Shown here in pieces: positions 10,101 to 19,764 of a stretch of 64,000 nt of DNA. The DNA lies in NCBI RefSeq assembly GCF_026013905.1, contig NZ_CP110257.1:434001-498000 (forward strand), written 5' to 3'. Each line of letters opens with the position of its first letter. Position 1 is the first letter of the stretch. A program made the translations under genes and the position numbers. Under the pieces are notes generated by a model. That model saw only the letters and a program-made list of their open reading frames with translations. It was not told the DNA's origin and searched no databases. The DNA is from Schlegelella aquatica (GTDB lineage Bacteria > Pseudomonadota > Gammaproteobacteria > Burkholderiales > Burkholderiaceae_C).

Positions 10101-10558
10101 CGGCCGGCTGCCCCCCCACGGCCCCCGCCGCGGCCGTCGAAGCATCTGCCGCGCTGCCGGTGGTCGAGGGCCCGCCGCGCAAGGTGCTCTACGTCGAGGA
10201 CAACCCGGACAACGTCGCGCTCGTGCGCGAGGTGCTGGCACCGCACCGCGGCTGGCAGCTGCTGGTCGCGCCCTCGGCGATGCTCGGGATCGAGCTGGCC
10301 CTCGCGCACCAGCCGGACCTGGTGCTGCTGGACATCAACCTGCCGCAGATGGACGGCTTCGCGTTCCTGCAGATGCTGCGCGGGCACGCCGCGCTGGACG
10401 CCACGCCGGTCATCGCCGTCACCGCGGACGTCACCGGCACCACGCTGCGGCGCTTGCGCGAGGCCGGCTTCTTCGGGCTGGTGGAAAAGCCGATCGACAT
10501 CGCCCGTCTGGTCGGGCTGATCGAAGCGGCTCTGGCCGACCCCGGGCCTGCGCCCTGA
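7136..10558 (+). CDS. soluble hybrid histidine kinase with multiple PAS domains and a receiver
   Basis: 1140 aa with no transmembrane segment. After a helical N-terminal ~145 residues come about five PAS/PAC units: ~150-265 (VTDRQGVITEANERFCEVSG), ~265-380 (degenerate), ~385-505 (GTWDWNIQTGELYWSERI), ~510-632 (IGDWDADLVTGAVRWSEM) and ~633-755. HisKA follows with phospho-acceptor His780 in SHELRTPLNAVLGF, then HATPase (N box NLLSNAIKYN, DSGRGL, GTGIGLAIS), then a receiver domain with Asp1066 in LLDINLPQMDG. It is probably a cytoplasmic redox, energy or ligand sensor. No Hpt or output domain is present, so phosphate must pass to partners elsewhere. The ATG lacks a clear Shine-Dalgarno at normal spacing. 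Confidence 0.9.
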   Translation: MDARNASIEHIHQLALMLIRLFAGPRWEPAVARQAEAALQAAAQGWQHESDPRLRDASRRVLRRLEGADHFDGVAAIDRSPLIEQLLALRDELLVGDDPGTDAPAPGTTWADLAEDEPRAAGADGLASARFAAAATAEAIARLRRAHLAVDQHALVSVTDRQGVITEANERFCEVSGYRRDELLGTTHRVLKSGRHPDAFYRQMWETILAGEVWHGEICNRRKDGAYYWVQSTILPILDADGRPDQFVSIRTDVTALKATEERLGLLERAMHSSSSGVVIVDALRPHAPVIYASRPFGEMALQGEGDPAGRALAEVLPQSGLRLAAEGELPAAQTLCAPGPGGPRTLDLRWAPVLNEAGVRTHWVGVATDVTEIEQARRRLLDSEERLRRSQVYADIGTWDWNIQTGELYWSERIAPLFGYPGGDLETSYDNFLKAVHPDDRAAVEAAVRRCIDTGERYEIEHRCVWPDGSVRWLLERGDVTRDAAGRPLHMLGVVQDITSRKTAEIGLMESQRRLLEAQRLSQIGDWDADLVTGAVRWSEMVFQIHEKDPDTFVPTLQTLWGDVHPSDRALIEAAFAQLDPAHPMDVIHRILAAEGTVRWVHVRAKPMRNAQGRILRLLGTTQDITARIQLEDRTHLLRQVVETTDQAIAIAAPSGELLYSNPAYHRALGYAGEPPAGTSIFERIAEPLRDEIRRVLARGDGRVSWQGEVGMRRTDGRELVTMSNLGVVHDGRGEVHRLFHVFSDITAEIARQKELQKAKEAAERANEAKSAFLSRMSHELRTPLNAVLGFAQLLELRGALPPQSQEYVRHILRAGKHLLELIGEVLDLAKVEAGRIGISPEHVDLLALVRESLDLLAPVASQRGVTLEPLQGEPTYVVADRTRLKQVLANLLSNAIKYNRPHGWVRVEMGERGGVVSVTVRDSGRGLTDEQQTRLFEPFERFGAEELGIEGTGIGLAISKRLVELMQGRIEVESIAGVGSAFTVMLPAGCPPTAPAAAVEASAALPVVEGPPRKVLYVEDNPDNVALVREVLAPHRGWQLLVAPSAMLGIELALAHQPDLVLLDINLPQMDGFAFLQMLRGHAALDATPVIAVTADVTGTTLRRLREAGFFGLVEKPIDIARLVGLIEAALADPGPAP

Positions 10559-10673
10559 GTGGCGCGGGTGCGCCCGGGTGCGGGTGCTTCCTGGCCCTCG
10601 CCCGCCCCCTTGCAGGGCGGCGCGCCGTGCTTCGGCGCTCGTCGCCCGCCCTCGGGGCGGAGCGCGATGCGCC

Positions 10674-11645
10674 TCAGGGTCGCTTCGGGCGCCCAGGGGA
10701 GGGCCGGGCCTCGCGAGGAGCGGGGCCCTGCGCGCCGTCCCGACCGTGGGGCGAACGCTTTTCGCTCGCCCGCACGCGCTCGGCCGGCGCCTCGCGTCCC
10801 GCGCCGGGGCGGGGGCCGGTGCGCCAGCCCGCCTCGCGCAGCAGGCGGTCGAGCTGGGCCGGGTGCAGCCCCCGCTCGGCGGCGAATTCGGGCAGGCGTT
10901 TGCCGCTGGCGCGGAAGTCCTGCACCAGTCGATCCAGGAACTGCCGGCGCTCCTCGCGCTCGCGGCGGGCGATCTCGAGCTGCGCATCGAGCTGGTCCAC
11001 CGCGAGGCCTTTGAGCGCGCAGAAGTTCTCGCGCGTGAGCGTCGTGGTCTCGAAATCGCGCAGCAGCCCGGCGCGGAACTGCCGTTCGGCGCGCTCCTGG
11101 GCGCGACGCGCGTCCTCGCGCGAGCGCCGCTGGGCCAGCGCCTGGCGCGCGACTTCCTTGTGCTCGGCGCTGATCTCGCCCGCCGGCTGCCCGTCGAGGT
11201 CGTAGCGGTGCGTTTCCTGCGTCATCGCGCGCAGGTAGGCATCGCTCGACGTGTAGCGCCTCAGGAAGGCACCGAGGGCCTGCTTCGGGAACAGGCCCGG
11301 CGCGCGCTGCTGGATGTCGGCCTGGATGCGCAGCTTCAGCGGGCGCGGTTTGCCCCCGAACAGGTCGGGAAAGCGCTGCCGCAGCAGCGTCGCGCATTCC
11401 GCCGCCGACATGCCGGCGTCCCGCGCGCCGGCACCCTGCGCAGGCGAGGCGGCCTCCTGCGTGGCGGTCTCCTGCGTGGCGGTCTCCTGCGTGGCGGTCT
11501 CCTGCGTGGCGGTCTCCTCCTTGGCGGTCTCCTCCTTGCCGGGCTCGTCCGCCGCGGGGGCCACGGCAGGCTCGCCGGCGTGGGGGACGTCGGAGGCAGG
11601 GGCGGGGGACTGCGCCCGGGGCGCGTCTTCGAGAGGTTGGTTCAT
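10674..11645 (-). CDS. ProQ/FinO-family RNA-binding protein with Glu/Thr repeat linker
   Basis: 323 aa. The ProQ/FinO domain lies at about residues 80-180 (AAECATLLRQRFPDLF, PRPLKLRI, LGAFLRRYTSSDAYLRAM). Such proteins bind structured sRNAs and mRNA 3' ends as global RNA chaperones. It is preceded by an acidic low-complexity linker (residues ~37-65) built from repeated (K/T)-(E/Q)-E-T-A units encoded by a 15-bp tandem repeat. About 140 further residues follow, Arg/Glu-rich and helical, with a very basic tail (ASEKRSPHGRDG onward). I chose the ATG at 11645 (MNQPLED) over an upstream in-frame start at 11810 because the earlier stretch is Arg/His-rich noise. Convergent with the hybrid kinase. 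Confidence 0.85.
   Translation of the reverse strand: MNQPLEDAPRAQSPAPASDVPHAGEPAVAPAADEPGKEETAKEETATQETATQETATQETATQEAASPAQGAGARDAGMSAAECATLLRQRFPDLFGGKPRPLKLRIQADIQQRAPGLFPKQALGAFLRRYTSSDAYLRAMTQETHRYDLDGQPAGEISAEHKEVARQALAQRRSREDARRAQERAERQFRAGLLRDFETTTLTRENFCALKGLAVDQLDAQLEIARREREERRQFLDRLVQDFRASGKRLPEFAAERGLHPAQLDRLLREAGWRTGPRPGAGREAPAERVRASEKRSPHGRDGAQGPAPREARPSPGRPKRP
11461..11535 (-). repeat. 15-bp in-frame tandem repeat, five units, inside the ProQ-family gene
   Basis: Units of GTGGCGGTCTCCTGC (plus-strand reading) at 11461-11475, 11476-11490 and 11491-11505, then variants at 11506-11520 and 11521-11535; degenerate half-matches flank both sides. The unit is a multiple of three, so copy-number change keeps the frame and only lengthens the acidic linker. 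The three identical copies suggest recent slippage. Confidence 0.9.
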
Positions 11646-11905
11646 CGCCGGCTGGGGCTTCGGGGCCCGGGTCCTGTGCTTGCTTGACTGTGAGGTATGC
11701 GTGCGCGGCACCTGCCGCGCGCGGCCGCCCGCGCCGCACGGCCGGCGGCGCCCGTGAAGCCCCGCATTGTGCGCCAACTGGCGGGCCACCGAGACTTCGA
11801 CGGGCGTCATCGTGTTGCCATCGGTGCCGGTTAGACTGGCGCTCTCTCCCCCCGAAGGGGGCTTCCCCCTTGAGAGGGATGCAGCGGGCGGGCACGCGAT
11901 CTAGG
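11646..11905. other. divergent intergenic region with a C/G palindrome
   Basis: 260 bp between the ProQ-family gene and the unknown gene at 11906. The notable structure is at 11842-11876: CTCTC, a C6 run, GAA, a G5 run, then AAGGGGG (11855-11861) pairing with CCCCCTT (11865-11871), closed by GAGAG. A similar short C5-GAAC-G5 palindrome is at 33374-33387. This looks like a dispersed intergenic palindrome; role unknown. No clear -10/-35 pair stands out. Confidence 0.4.
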
Positions 11906-12523
11906 ATGACTTACACCGTCTTGCAACTGGTGCAGACAGCCATGAACACACCGTCCGCCGAACCCGGCTCTGCCTCCGCTTCGACCGTCTACACCTATCG
12001 CGACCTGGCGCTGCACTGGGACGACGCCTCCAGTGCCTGGTCGGCCGAGCTCCCCGGCCTCGGCCCGCATGCACGGCTGCACCTCGAGATGCTCCACGCC
12101 CGTGCCGAGCCCTCCGTGCTCGCTTGCGAGGTGGCACTGGCCACGCTGGTGCTGATCGAGCGTCTCGACCACGACGCACGGCACTACCTGGAGTGCGAGG
12201 CCGAGGCCCAGGCGCTGGACTTGTGCGGCCGCGCGCTGTGCACGCGCGAGCTCGAGGCGGTGTGCCTCGCGCTGCCCGGCGACATGAACTCCGACCGCTT
12301 CGCGCTGAGCTACCGCCTTCCCGACGCGCGCGAGTGGTTGTGGACGGTGCGCTTCCGCGGCCTGATGCCGCTGCACTGGCGCGTGGAGCGCCGGCCCCAT
12401 GCCGCCTGCCCGTCCGGCGGGGCGGCCGGCGTGGCATGGAGGGCGCGGCTGCGCGACACGAGGCGGCTGGGCTCCTCCACGCCTTGTTCCACCGACCCCT
12501 TGGCCGCGCCGCGCACGTCCTGA
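11906..12523 (+). CDS. unknown protein
   Basis: 205 aa from ATG 11906, or 193 aa from ATG 11942; neither start has a well-spaced Shine-Dalgarno. I do not recognise the family. The middle (residues ~30-165) has soluble alpha/beta composition with regular motifs such as YRDLALHWDDASSAWSAELP and a late Trp-rich stretch (REWLWTVRFRGLMPLHWRVE). The C-terminal ~40 residues are low-complexity and could be read-on beyond a shorter domain. No signal peptide or membrane helix is seen. It stands alone, divergent from the ProQ-family gene. The frame has normal GC3 codon use, which supports its being real. Confidence 0.55.
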   Translation: MTYTVLQLVQTAMNTPSAEPGSASASTVYTYRDLALHWDDASSAWSAELPGLGPHARLHLEMLHARAEPSVLACEVALATLVLIERLDHDARHYLECEAEAQALDLCGRALCTRELEAVCLALPGDMNSDRFALSYRLPDAREWLWTVRFRGLMPLHWRVERRPHAACPSGGAAGVAWRARLRDTRRLGSSTPCSTDPLAAPRTS

Positions 12524-12661
12524 GTCCGCCCGGTCCTCCTATCTTTGCCCCCGGGGCGGCTGCGAGGCGCCCCGATCGCGCGCGTTCCCCCTCGAGCGCG
12601 GGTGGGTCGGGGCGGCGCTCGGGCATACGCGGTGCTGCGAAAGCGGCATCCGAGCCCCGCC

Positions 12662-13423
12662 ATGACGAAAGAGCCCGCGCCATTGCTGAGCTCGCAAGAG
12701 TCCGAGCCGTTGCTGAGCTGCGATGCGGCGGGGCTGCGCTGGTCGCTCGCTCGGCGCCCCGGCACGCAGCCTGATCGAGCCCGGGCCTGGATGGTCCTGC
12801 TGCATGGCGCGGGCGGCGACGAACGCAGCCTGGCGGCGTGGTGGCCGTGGCTGCCGCAGGAGGTGCTCGTGCTCAACCTGCGCGCGCCCCGGCCGATGCC
12901 GCGGGGCGGCTGGTTCTGGTACCCGGTGCACTTCCGGCGCCGGGGCCCCCATGTGTCGCACCCCGAGGTGGACGGGGCGCTGGAGCAGCTGAGCGAAGTC
13001 CTCGCGGCCCTGCCCGGTGCCGTCGGCGTGGACCCCGCGTTGCCGCTCGTGCTGGGCGGCTTCAGCCAGGGCGGGGCATTGGCCTGCGCCCTGGGGCTGC
13101 TCGATGCGCCGCGGGTCGCGGGGCTGGTCCTCGTCGGCACGCGCCTGCTCAGCCGAGCGCAACAACGCGCAGCGCACGCCCCCCCGGCCGGGGGAAGGCC
13201 CGCCTTCATCGCTCATGGCGCGAACGACACGACGATTCCGCCCGCGCAGGCGCTGCGCATGGCGCGGCGGCTCGGTGAGCGCGGCTGGCGCACCGAGCTG
13301 GTGCTCGCGGCGGGCGGGCACGAGACGCCCGAACCGGCGTTGCCCCGGCTGCGCCGCTGGATGGGCGAGCAGATGCTGCGGGGCTGCCGTTCGCATGCCT
13401 CAAGTCATGACACATTTGCATGA
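12662..13423 (+). CDS. alpha/beta hydrolase, carboxylesterase/phospholipase type (Abhydrolase_2)
   Basis: 253 aa. The triad is visible: nucleophile Ser135 in GGFSQGGAL, Asp189 in HGANDTTIPP, His220 in AAGGHETP; oxyanion region VLLHGAGGDERS at ~46-57. This is the pattern of YpfH/carboxylesterase-type serine hydrolases acting on short acyl esters or thioesters in the cytoplasm. An insertion around 80-100 (RGGWFWYPVHFRRRGPHV) replaces the usual lid and may set specificity. The ATG is chosen as the point where the conserved protein begins; the SD is weak. Physiological substrate unknown. Confidence 0.8.
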   Translation: MTKEPAPLLSSQESEPLLSCDAAGLRWSLARRPGTQPDRARAWMVLLHGAGGDERSLAAWWPWLPQEVLVLNLRAPRPMPRGGWFWYPVHFRRRGPHVSHPEVDGALEQLSEVLAALPGAVGVDPALPLVLGGFSQGGALACALGLLDAPRVAGLVLVGTRLLSRAQQRAAHAPPAGGRPAFIAHGANDTTIPPAQALRMARRLGERGWRTELVLAAGGHETPEPALPRLRRWMGEQMLRGCRSHASSHDTFA

Positions 13424-13493
13424 ACGCGCGGATTTCGCGGCCCCCTCGCGGCCGATACTCGTCACCCCCCGGCGCGCCGGGGCAGGAGATGCC

Positions 13494-15803
<2,310 letters not shown>

Positions 15804-15813
15804 TAGGGGCCGC

Positions 15814-16179
15814 TCAGCGCGGCCGGCGGCGCTCCTGCGCCGCCTGGCAGGCCGCGCAGCGGCGAGCGGCCGGGTGCGCGGCCAGGCGGGCCTCGCCGAT
15901 CTCCTGGCCGCAGTCCTCGCATTGCCCGTAGGTCCCGCGCGCCATCCGCTGCAAAGCGGCCTCCACTTCGCGCAGTTCGTGCAGGTCGCGCACCAACTCG
16001 GCGTCGCCGATGCCCAGCTGGATCTCGGCGCTGGCCTCGTCGCCGCGGTCATGGGCTTCGCGCACCACGGCTTCGGCTTCGCTCGCATCGCGCAGGCTCG
16101 CCGCCCGCACCTCGGCACGCAACTCGTCCAGGCGCTTCTGAAGGCGCTCGCGCAGCAGGTCGGTACCGGCACTCGTCAT
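15814..16179 (-). CDS. DksA/TraR-type zinc-finger protein
   Basis: 121 aa. A helical N-terminal half (LLRERLQKRLDELRAEVRAA) leads to a four-Cys zinc finger, CEDCGQEIGEARL ... CAAC, at the C terminus, as in DksA/TraR proteins that insert into the RNA polymerase secondary channel and modify stringent-response transcription. It is shorter than DksA (~150 aa) and lacks the full coiled-coil extension, so it is a paralogue rather than DksA itself. The ATG at 16179 is preferred over 16197 and 16191 because GGGAG lies five nt upstream of it. It is followed 26 bp upstream by the same-strand uspA-like gene, so the two are probably co-transcribed. Confidence 0.85.
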   Translation of the reverse strand: MTSAGTDLLRERLQKRLDELRAEVRAASLRDASEAEAVVREAHDRGDEASAEIQLGIGDAELVRDLHELREVEAALQRMARGTYGQCEDCGQEIGEARLAAHPAARRCAACQAAQERRRPR

Positions 16180-16205
16180 GGGCGCTCCCATCGTCATCGG
16201 CCCCC

Positions 16206-16658
16206 TCACTGCGCTTCGCCGCTGCGCACCAGCAGCACCGGCACGGGGCTGCTGCGCACCACCAGTTCGGCGTCGCTGCCGAGGATCAGGTGGCTGAGGC
16301 CGCGGCGGCCGTGCGTGCCCATGACGATGAGGTCGGCATTGAAGGACTGGGCTTCGGCCAGCACGGCCCCCGCCACCCGGCGGTCCACCGTCTCGCGCAG
16401 CGCGGTCTCGGCCTGCACGCCCTGGTCGGCCGCATAGCGTTTGGCCTTGTCCAGCACCTCCTCGCCGTAGCGCTTGAGCGTCTCGTGCATCTGGCCCAAG
16501 TCCGTGGTGCCCGACAGGTCCAATGCCAGCGCGTACTCGTCCACCACGTGCAGCACGCGCAAGCGCGCGTTCTGGTCGCGCGCCAGCGCCACCGCTTCCC
16601 TGAAACCCCGGTCGGAGGCGGAGCTGCCGTCCACGGGGGCGAGGATACGTTGATACAT
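16206..16658 (-). CDS. universal stress protein, single UspA domain
   Basis: 150 aa, full-length UspA fold. The N-terminal RILAPVDGSSASDRGF supplies the Asp of the nucleotide pocket, and the C-terminal GTHGRRGLSHLILGSDAE matches the ATP-binding G-x2-G-x9-G-S/T pattern, so it is probably an ATP-binding Usp. AAGGAAC lies ahead of the ATG. It reads toward the DksA-like gene in the same operon and is divergent from the PatZ-like acetyltransferase across 274 bp. Its exact role in stress survival is unknown. Confidence 0.9.
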   Translation of the reverse strand: MYQRILAPVDGSSASDRGFREAVALARDQNARLRVLHVVDEYALALDLSGTTDLGQMHETLKRYGEEVLDKAKRYAADQGVQAETALRETVDRRVAGAVLAEAQSFNADLIVMGTHGRRGLSHLILGSDAELVVRSSPVPVLLVRSGEAQ

Positions 16659-16932
16659 GTCTGTTCCTTTCAGGGCATGAAACTGTCCGGCGTGTGCAGG
16701 CCATTCTTCGCGCCAGCCGGGCGCGGCGGCTTGACGCAGCGCAAGTGGACGGCGTTTGACGGTGGGCATGGAGCGCGTGCACCGGTCGTCTGCGTTCGGG
16801 CTGCGGCCGGTCGCCCTCTTGACCCTGCTCAAGCCGGGCCCGGCGCGGCCGGCTAGGCTGCACAGGTCAAGCGCGGTGCGCAGCGCGGCCCCGGTCGGGT
16901 CGCGGGGGGCCGCGCCTCGTCGGGAGGAGCTC

Positions 16933-19749
16933 TTGAGCGTTCGCAATCTCGAACATTTGTTCCGACCCCGCTCGGTGGCGGTGATCGGCGCCACCGACCG
17001 GCCCGGGAGCATCGGTTCGCTGGTCATGCACAACCTGCTGTCGGCGGGCTTCGAGGGCCCGGTGTGGCCGGTGAACCCCAAGCACCCCACGGTGGCGGGC
17101 CTGCAGGCTTGGCCGGACGTGGACACCTTGCCCGAAGTGCCGGAGCTGGCGGTGATCTGCACCCCGGCGGTCACCGTGCCGGGGCTCGTGCAGGCGCTCG
17201 GCCGACGGGGCACGCGCGCGGCGGTGGTGCTCACCGCCGGACTCAAGGCGCGCGAGCGGCCGGACGGCCCGACGCTGGAGCAACGGATGCTGGAAGCGGC
17301 GCGCCCGTACCTCCTGCGCGTGCTCGGGCCCAACTGCCTGGGCCTGCTCGTGCCGGGCGTGCGGCTGAACGCGAGCTTCGCGCACACGCATGCGCTGCCG
17401 GGGCGCCTGGCGTTCGTCTCGCAGTCCGGGGCGCTCGCCACGGCCTTGCTCGACTGGGCCAACTCCCGCGGCATCGGTTTCTCCCACTTCGTCTCGTTGG
17501 GCGACAGTGCCGACGTCGATGTGGGCGATGTGCTGGACTGGCTGGCGAGCGACCCGGCCACCCGGGCCATCCTGCTCTACCTGGAGTCGGTCCAGTCGGC
17601 GCGCAAGTTCATGTCGGCAGCGCGTGCCGCGGCGCGCAACAAGCCCGTGCTCGTGGTGAAGTCCGGCCGGGCGCCCGAGGGCGCGCGGGCGGCGGCTTCG
17701 CACACCGGCGCGTTGGCGGCGTCCGACCTGGTGGTGGATGCCGCGATCCGACGCGCCGGCATGTTGCGCGTGCTCACGCTGCAAGAGCTGTTCGATGCCG
17801 CCGAGACACTGGCACGCGCTCGACCGCTCGCCGGGGAGCGCTTGGCGGTGCTCACCAACGGGGGCGGCGCGGGCGTGCTGGCCGCCGACGCGCTGGCGCT
17901 GGCCGGCGGGCGGCTCGCGCCGCTGGCCCCTGAGACGCTCGCCGCGCTCGACCGGGCGCTGCCGGCCACGTGGTCGCGCGGCAACCCGGTGGACATCATC
18001 GGCGACGCGCCGGTCGCCCGCTACACCGCGGCGCTGGAGGCGCTGCTGGCAGCCGACGAAGTGGACGCCGTGCTGCTCATGCATGCGCCGACGGCCGTGG
18101 TGCCGAGCGCCGAGATCGCGCGGGCCTGCCTGCCCCTCGTGCAGCAGGCCCGCAAGCCGGTGCTCACCTGCTGGCTCGGCGGCGACGTCGTCGAGCCCGC
18201 GCGACAGCTGTGTGCGGCGGCCGGGGTGCCGACCTACGACACCCCCGAGCGCGCCGTGACGGCCTTCTTGCAGCTGGTGGAGTACCGCCGCAACCAGGAC
18301 AGCCTCCTGCAGACGCCGCCTGCGCTGCCCGAGGCGCCGCGTCGCGATGTCGCCCGGGCGGCCGACGCCGCCTCGGCAGACGGAGCAGCGGCTGCGACGG
18401 CCCGATACACCGCCGCCGCCGACCGGCCCGCGGCGCGCGCCATGCTGCAGCGCGTGCAGGCCGAGGGCCGCGAGATGCTCAGCGAGCTCGAGGCCAAGGC
18501 GGTGCTGGAGGCCTACGGCATCCCCACCGTGCCCACGCGTCTGGCGCGCGACCCGGACGAGGCCGCCCGCTGCGCGCAGGCGCTGGGCTTCCCGGCGGTG
18601 TTGAAGATCCTCTCGCCCGACATCAGCCACAAGTCCGACGTCGGCGGCGTGGTGCTGGGCCTGCAGGACGCCGCCCAGGTGCGCGAAGCTGCGCGGGCGA
18701 TGAGCGAGCGCATCGCGCGGGTGCGCCCCGGCGCGCGGCTGGCCGGCTTCACGGTGCAGCCTCAGGTGCGCCGGCCGATGGCCCGCGAGCTCATCGTCGG
18801 CGTCTCGCAGGACCCGGTCTTCGGCCCGGTGATCCTGTTCGGCCAGGGGGGCACGGCGGTGGAGCTGCTCGCCGACCGCGCGATTGCGCTGCCGCCGCTC
18901 AACATGGCCCTGGCTCGCGAACTCGTCTCGCGCACACAGGTGGCCAAGCTGCTCGGCGCGTGGCGAGACCATCCGGCCGTCGACGCGCAGGCGCTGCATG
19001 CGGTGCTGGTGCGCGTCTCGCATCTGGTGTGCGACCTCGACGAACTCGCCGAGCTCGACATCAATCCCTTGCTGGCCGACGAGGCCGGCGTCATCGCGCT
19101 CGACGCGCGCATGCGCGTGCGGGCCGGCCAGCCTCCCGCGGCCTCGCGGCTGGCGATCCGGCCCTACCCGAAGGAGCTGGAAAGCCTGCACCCGGTGGAC
19201 GGCCAGCAGGTGCTGGTGCGCCCGATCCGGCCCGAGGACGAGTCGCGGCTGCGCGACTTCTATGCGAGCGCACGGCCCGAGGACGTGCGCCTGCGGTTCT
19301 TCGGCCCGCGGCGGGAATGGGCCCACAGCGAGCTTGCCCGCTATTCGCAGATCGACTACGACCGCGAGATGTGCCTCGTCGCGTTGCCGGTGGAGGCCGA
19401 GGGGCACCCCTCGCCGCAGGCACCGCTGCTCGGCGAGGTGCGCGCGCTGTGCGACCCCGACAATCGGGAAGCCGAGTTCGCGATCCAGGTGCGCAGCGAC
19501 TGGCAGCAGCGGGGCCTCGGACGCCTGCTGCTCGCCTTGCTCGCGGACCACCTGCGCCGGCGCGGCACCGAGCGCCTGGTCGGCATGTGCCTGCGCGAAA
19601 ACGTCGGCATGGCGCGCCTGGCGCGTTCGCTCGGCTTCGAGGTGCGCGATGCCGGCGGCGGCGTGATGGCCCTGCGGCTGGAGCTCGGCGCCGGAGGCCA
19701 CTTGCCGTCCGGCTCCGCCGCGCAGGAGCTTCCGTCCTCACTGTTTTGA
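16933..19749 (+). CDS. PatZ/YfiQ-type protein acetyltransferase: acyl-CoA synthetase (ADP-forming)-like fused to GNAT
   Basis: 938 aa from a TTG start with GGGAGGAGC directly upstream; an in-frame ATG further up (16768) lies in Arg-rich noise. Order: CoA-binding Rossmann domain ~1-130 (SVAVIGATDRPGSIGSL), succinyl-CoA-ligase-like domains to ~470, ATP-grasp ~510-710 (SELEAKAVLEAYGIPT, FPAVLKILSPDISHKSDVGG), GNAT ~755-930 (VLVRPIRPEDESRLRDFY, acetyl-CoA motif QQRGLGRLLLALL). In PatZ/YfiQ the synthetase part is a regulatory sensor and the GNAT acetylates acetyl-CoA synthetase and other Lys sites; I infer the same here. It lies between two universal stress proteins. A real ADP-forming acetate-CoA ligase activity cannot be excluded by sequence alone. 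Confidence 0.85.
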   Translation: MSVRNLEHLFRPRSVAVIGATDRPGSIGSLVMHNLLSAGFEGPVWPVNPKHPTVAGLQAWPDVDTLPEVPELAVICTPAVTVPGLVQALGRRGTRAAVVLTAGLKARERPDGPTLEQRMLEAARPYLLRVLGPNCLGLLVPGVRLNASFAHTHALPGRLAFVSQSGALATALLDWANSRGIGFSHFVSLGDSADVDVGDVLDWLASDPATRAILLYLESVQSARKFMSAARAAARNKPVLVVKSGRAPEGARAAASHTGALAASDLVVDAAIRRAGMLRVLTLQELFDAAETLARARPLAGERLAVLTNGGGAGVLAADALALAGGRLAPLAPETLAALDRALPATWSRGNPVDIIGDAPVARYTAALEALLAADEVDAVLLMHAPTAVVPSAEIARACLPLVQQARKPVLTCWLGGDVVEPARQLCAAAGVPTYDTPERAVTAFLQLVEYRRNQDSLLQTPPALPEAPRRDVARAADAASADGAAAATARYTAAADRPAARAMLQRVQAEGREMLSELEAKAVLEAYGIPTVPTRLARDPDEAARCAQALGFPAVLKILSPDISHKSDVGGVVLGLQDAAQVREAARAMSERIARVRPGARLAGFTVQPQVRRPMARELIVGVSQDPVFGPVILFGQGGTAVELLADRAIALPPLNMALARELVSRTQVAKLLGAWRDHPAVDAQALHAVLVRVSHLVCDLDELAELDINPLLADEAGVIALDARMRVRAGQPPAASRLAIRPYPKELESLHPVDGQQVLVRPIRPEDESRLRDFYASARPEDVRLRFFGPRREWAHSELARYSQIDYDREMCLVALPVEAEGHPSPQAPLLGEVRALCDPDNREAEFAIQVRSDWQQRGLGRLLLALLADHLRRRGTERLVGMCLRENVGMARLARSLGFEVRDAGGGVMALRLELGAGGHLPSGSAAQELPSSLF

Positions 19750-19764
19750 CCGAAGGAGCGCTCC

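Noticed and set aside
6929-10987. 1352-codon open frame antisense to the hybrid kinase
   Set aside because: Composition is Arg/Gln/His/Ala-rich with no domain; it mirrors the kinase codons at high GC. The kinase on the plus strand has unmistakable motifs.
15804-15813. terminator between maeB and the DksA-like gene
   Set aside because: Only 10 bp separate the stops and no hairpin with a T-run fits.
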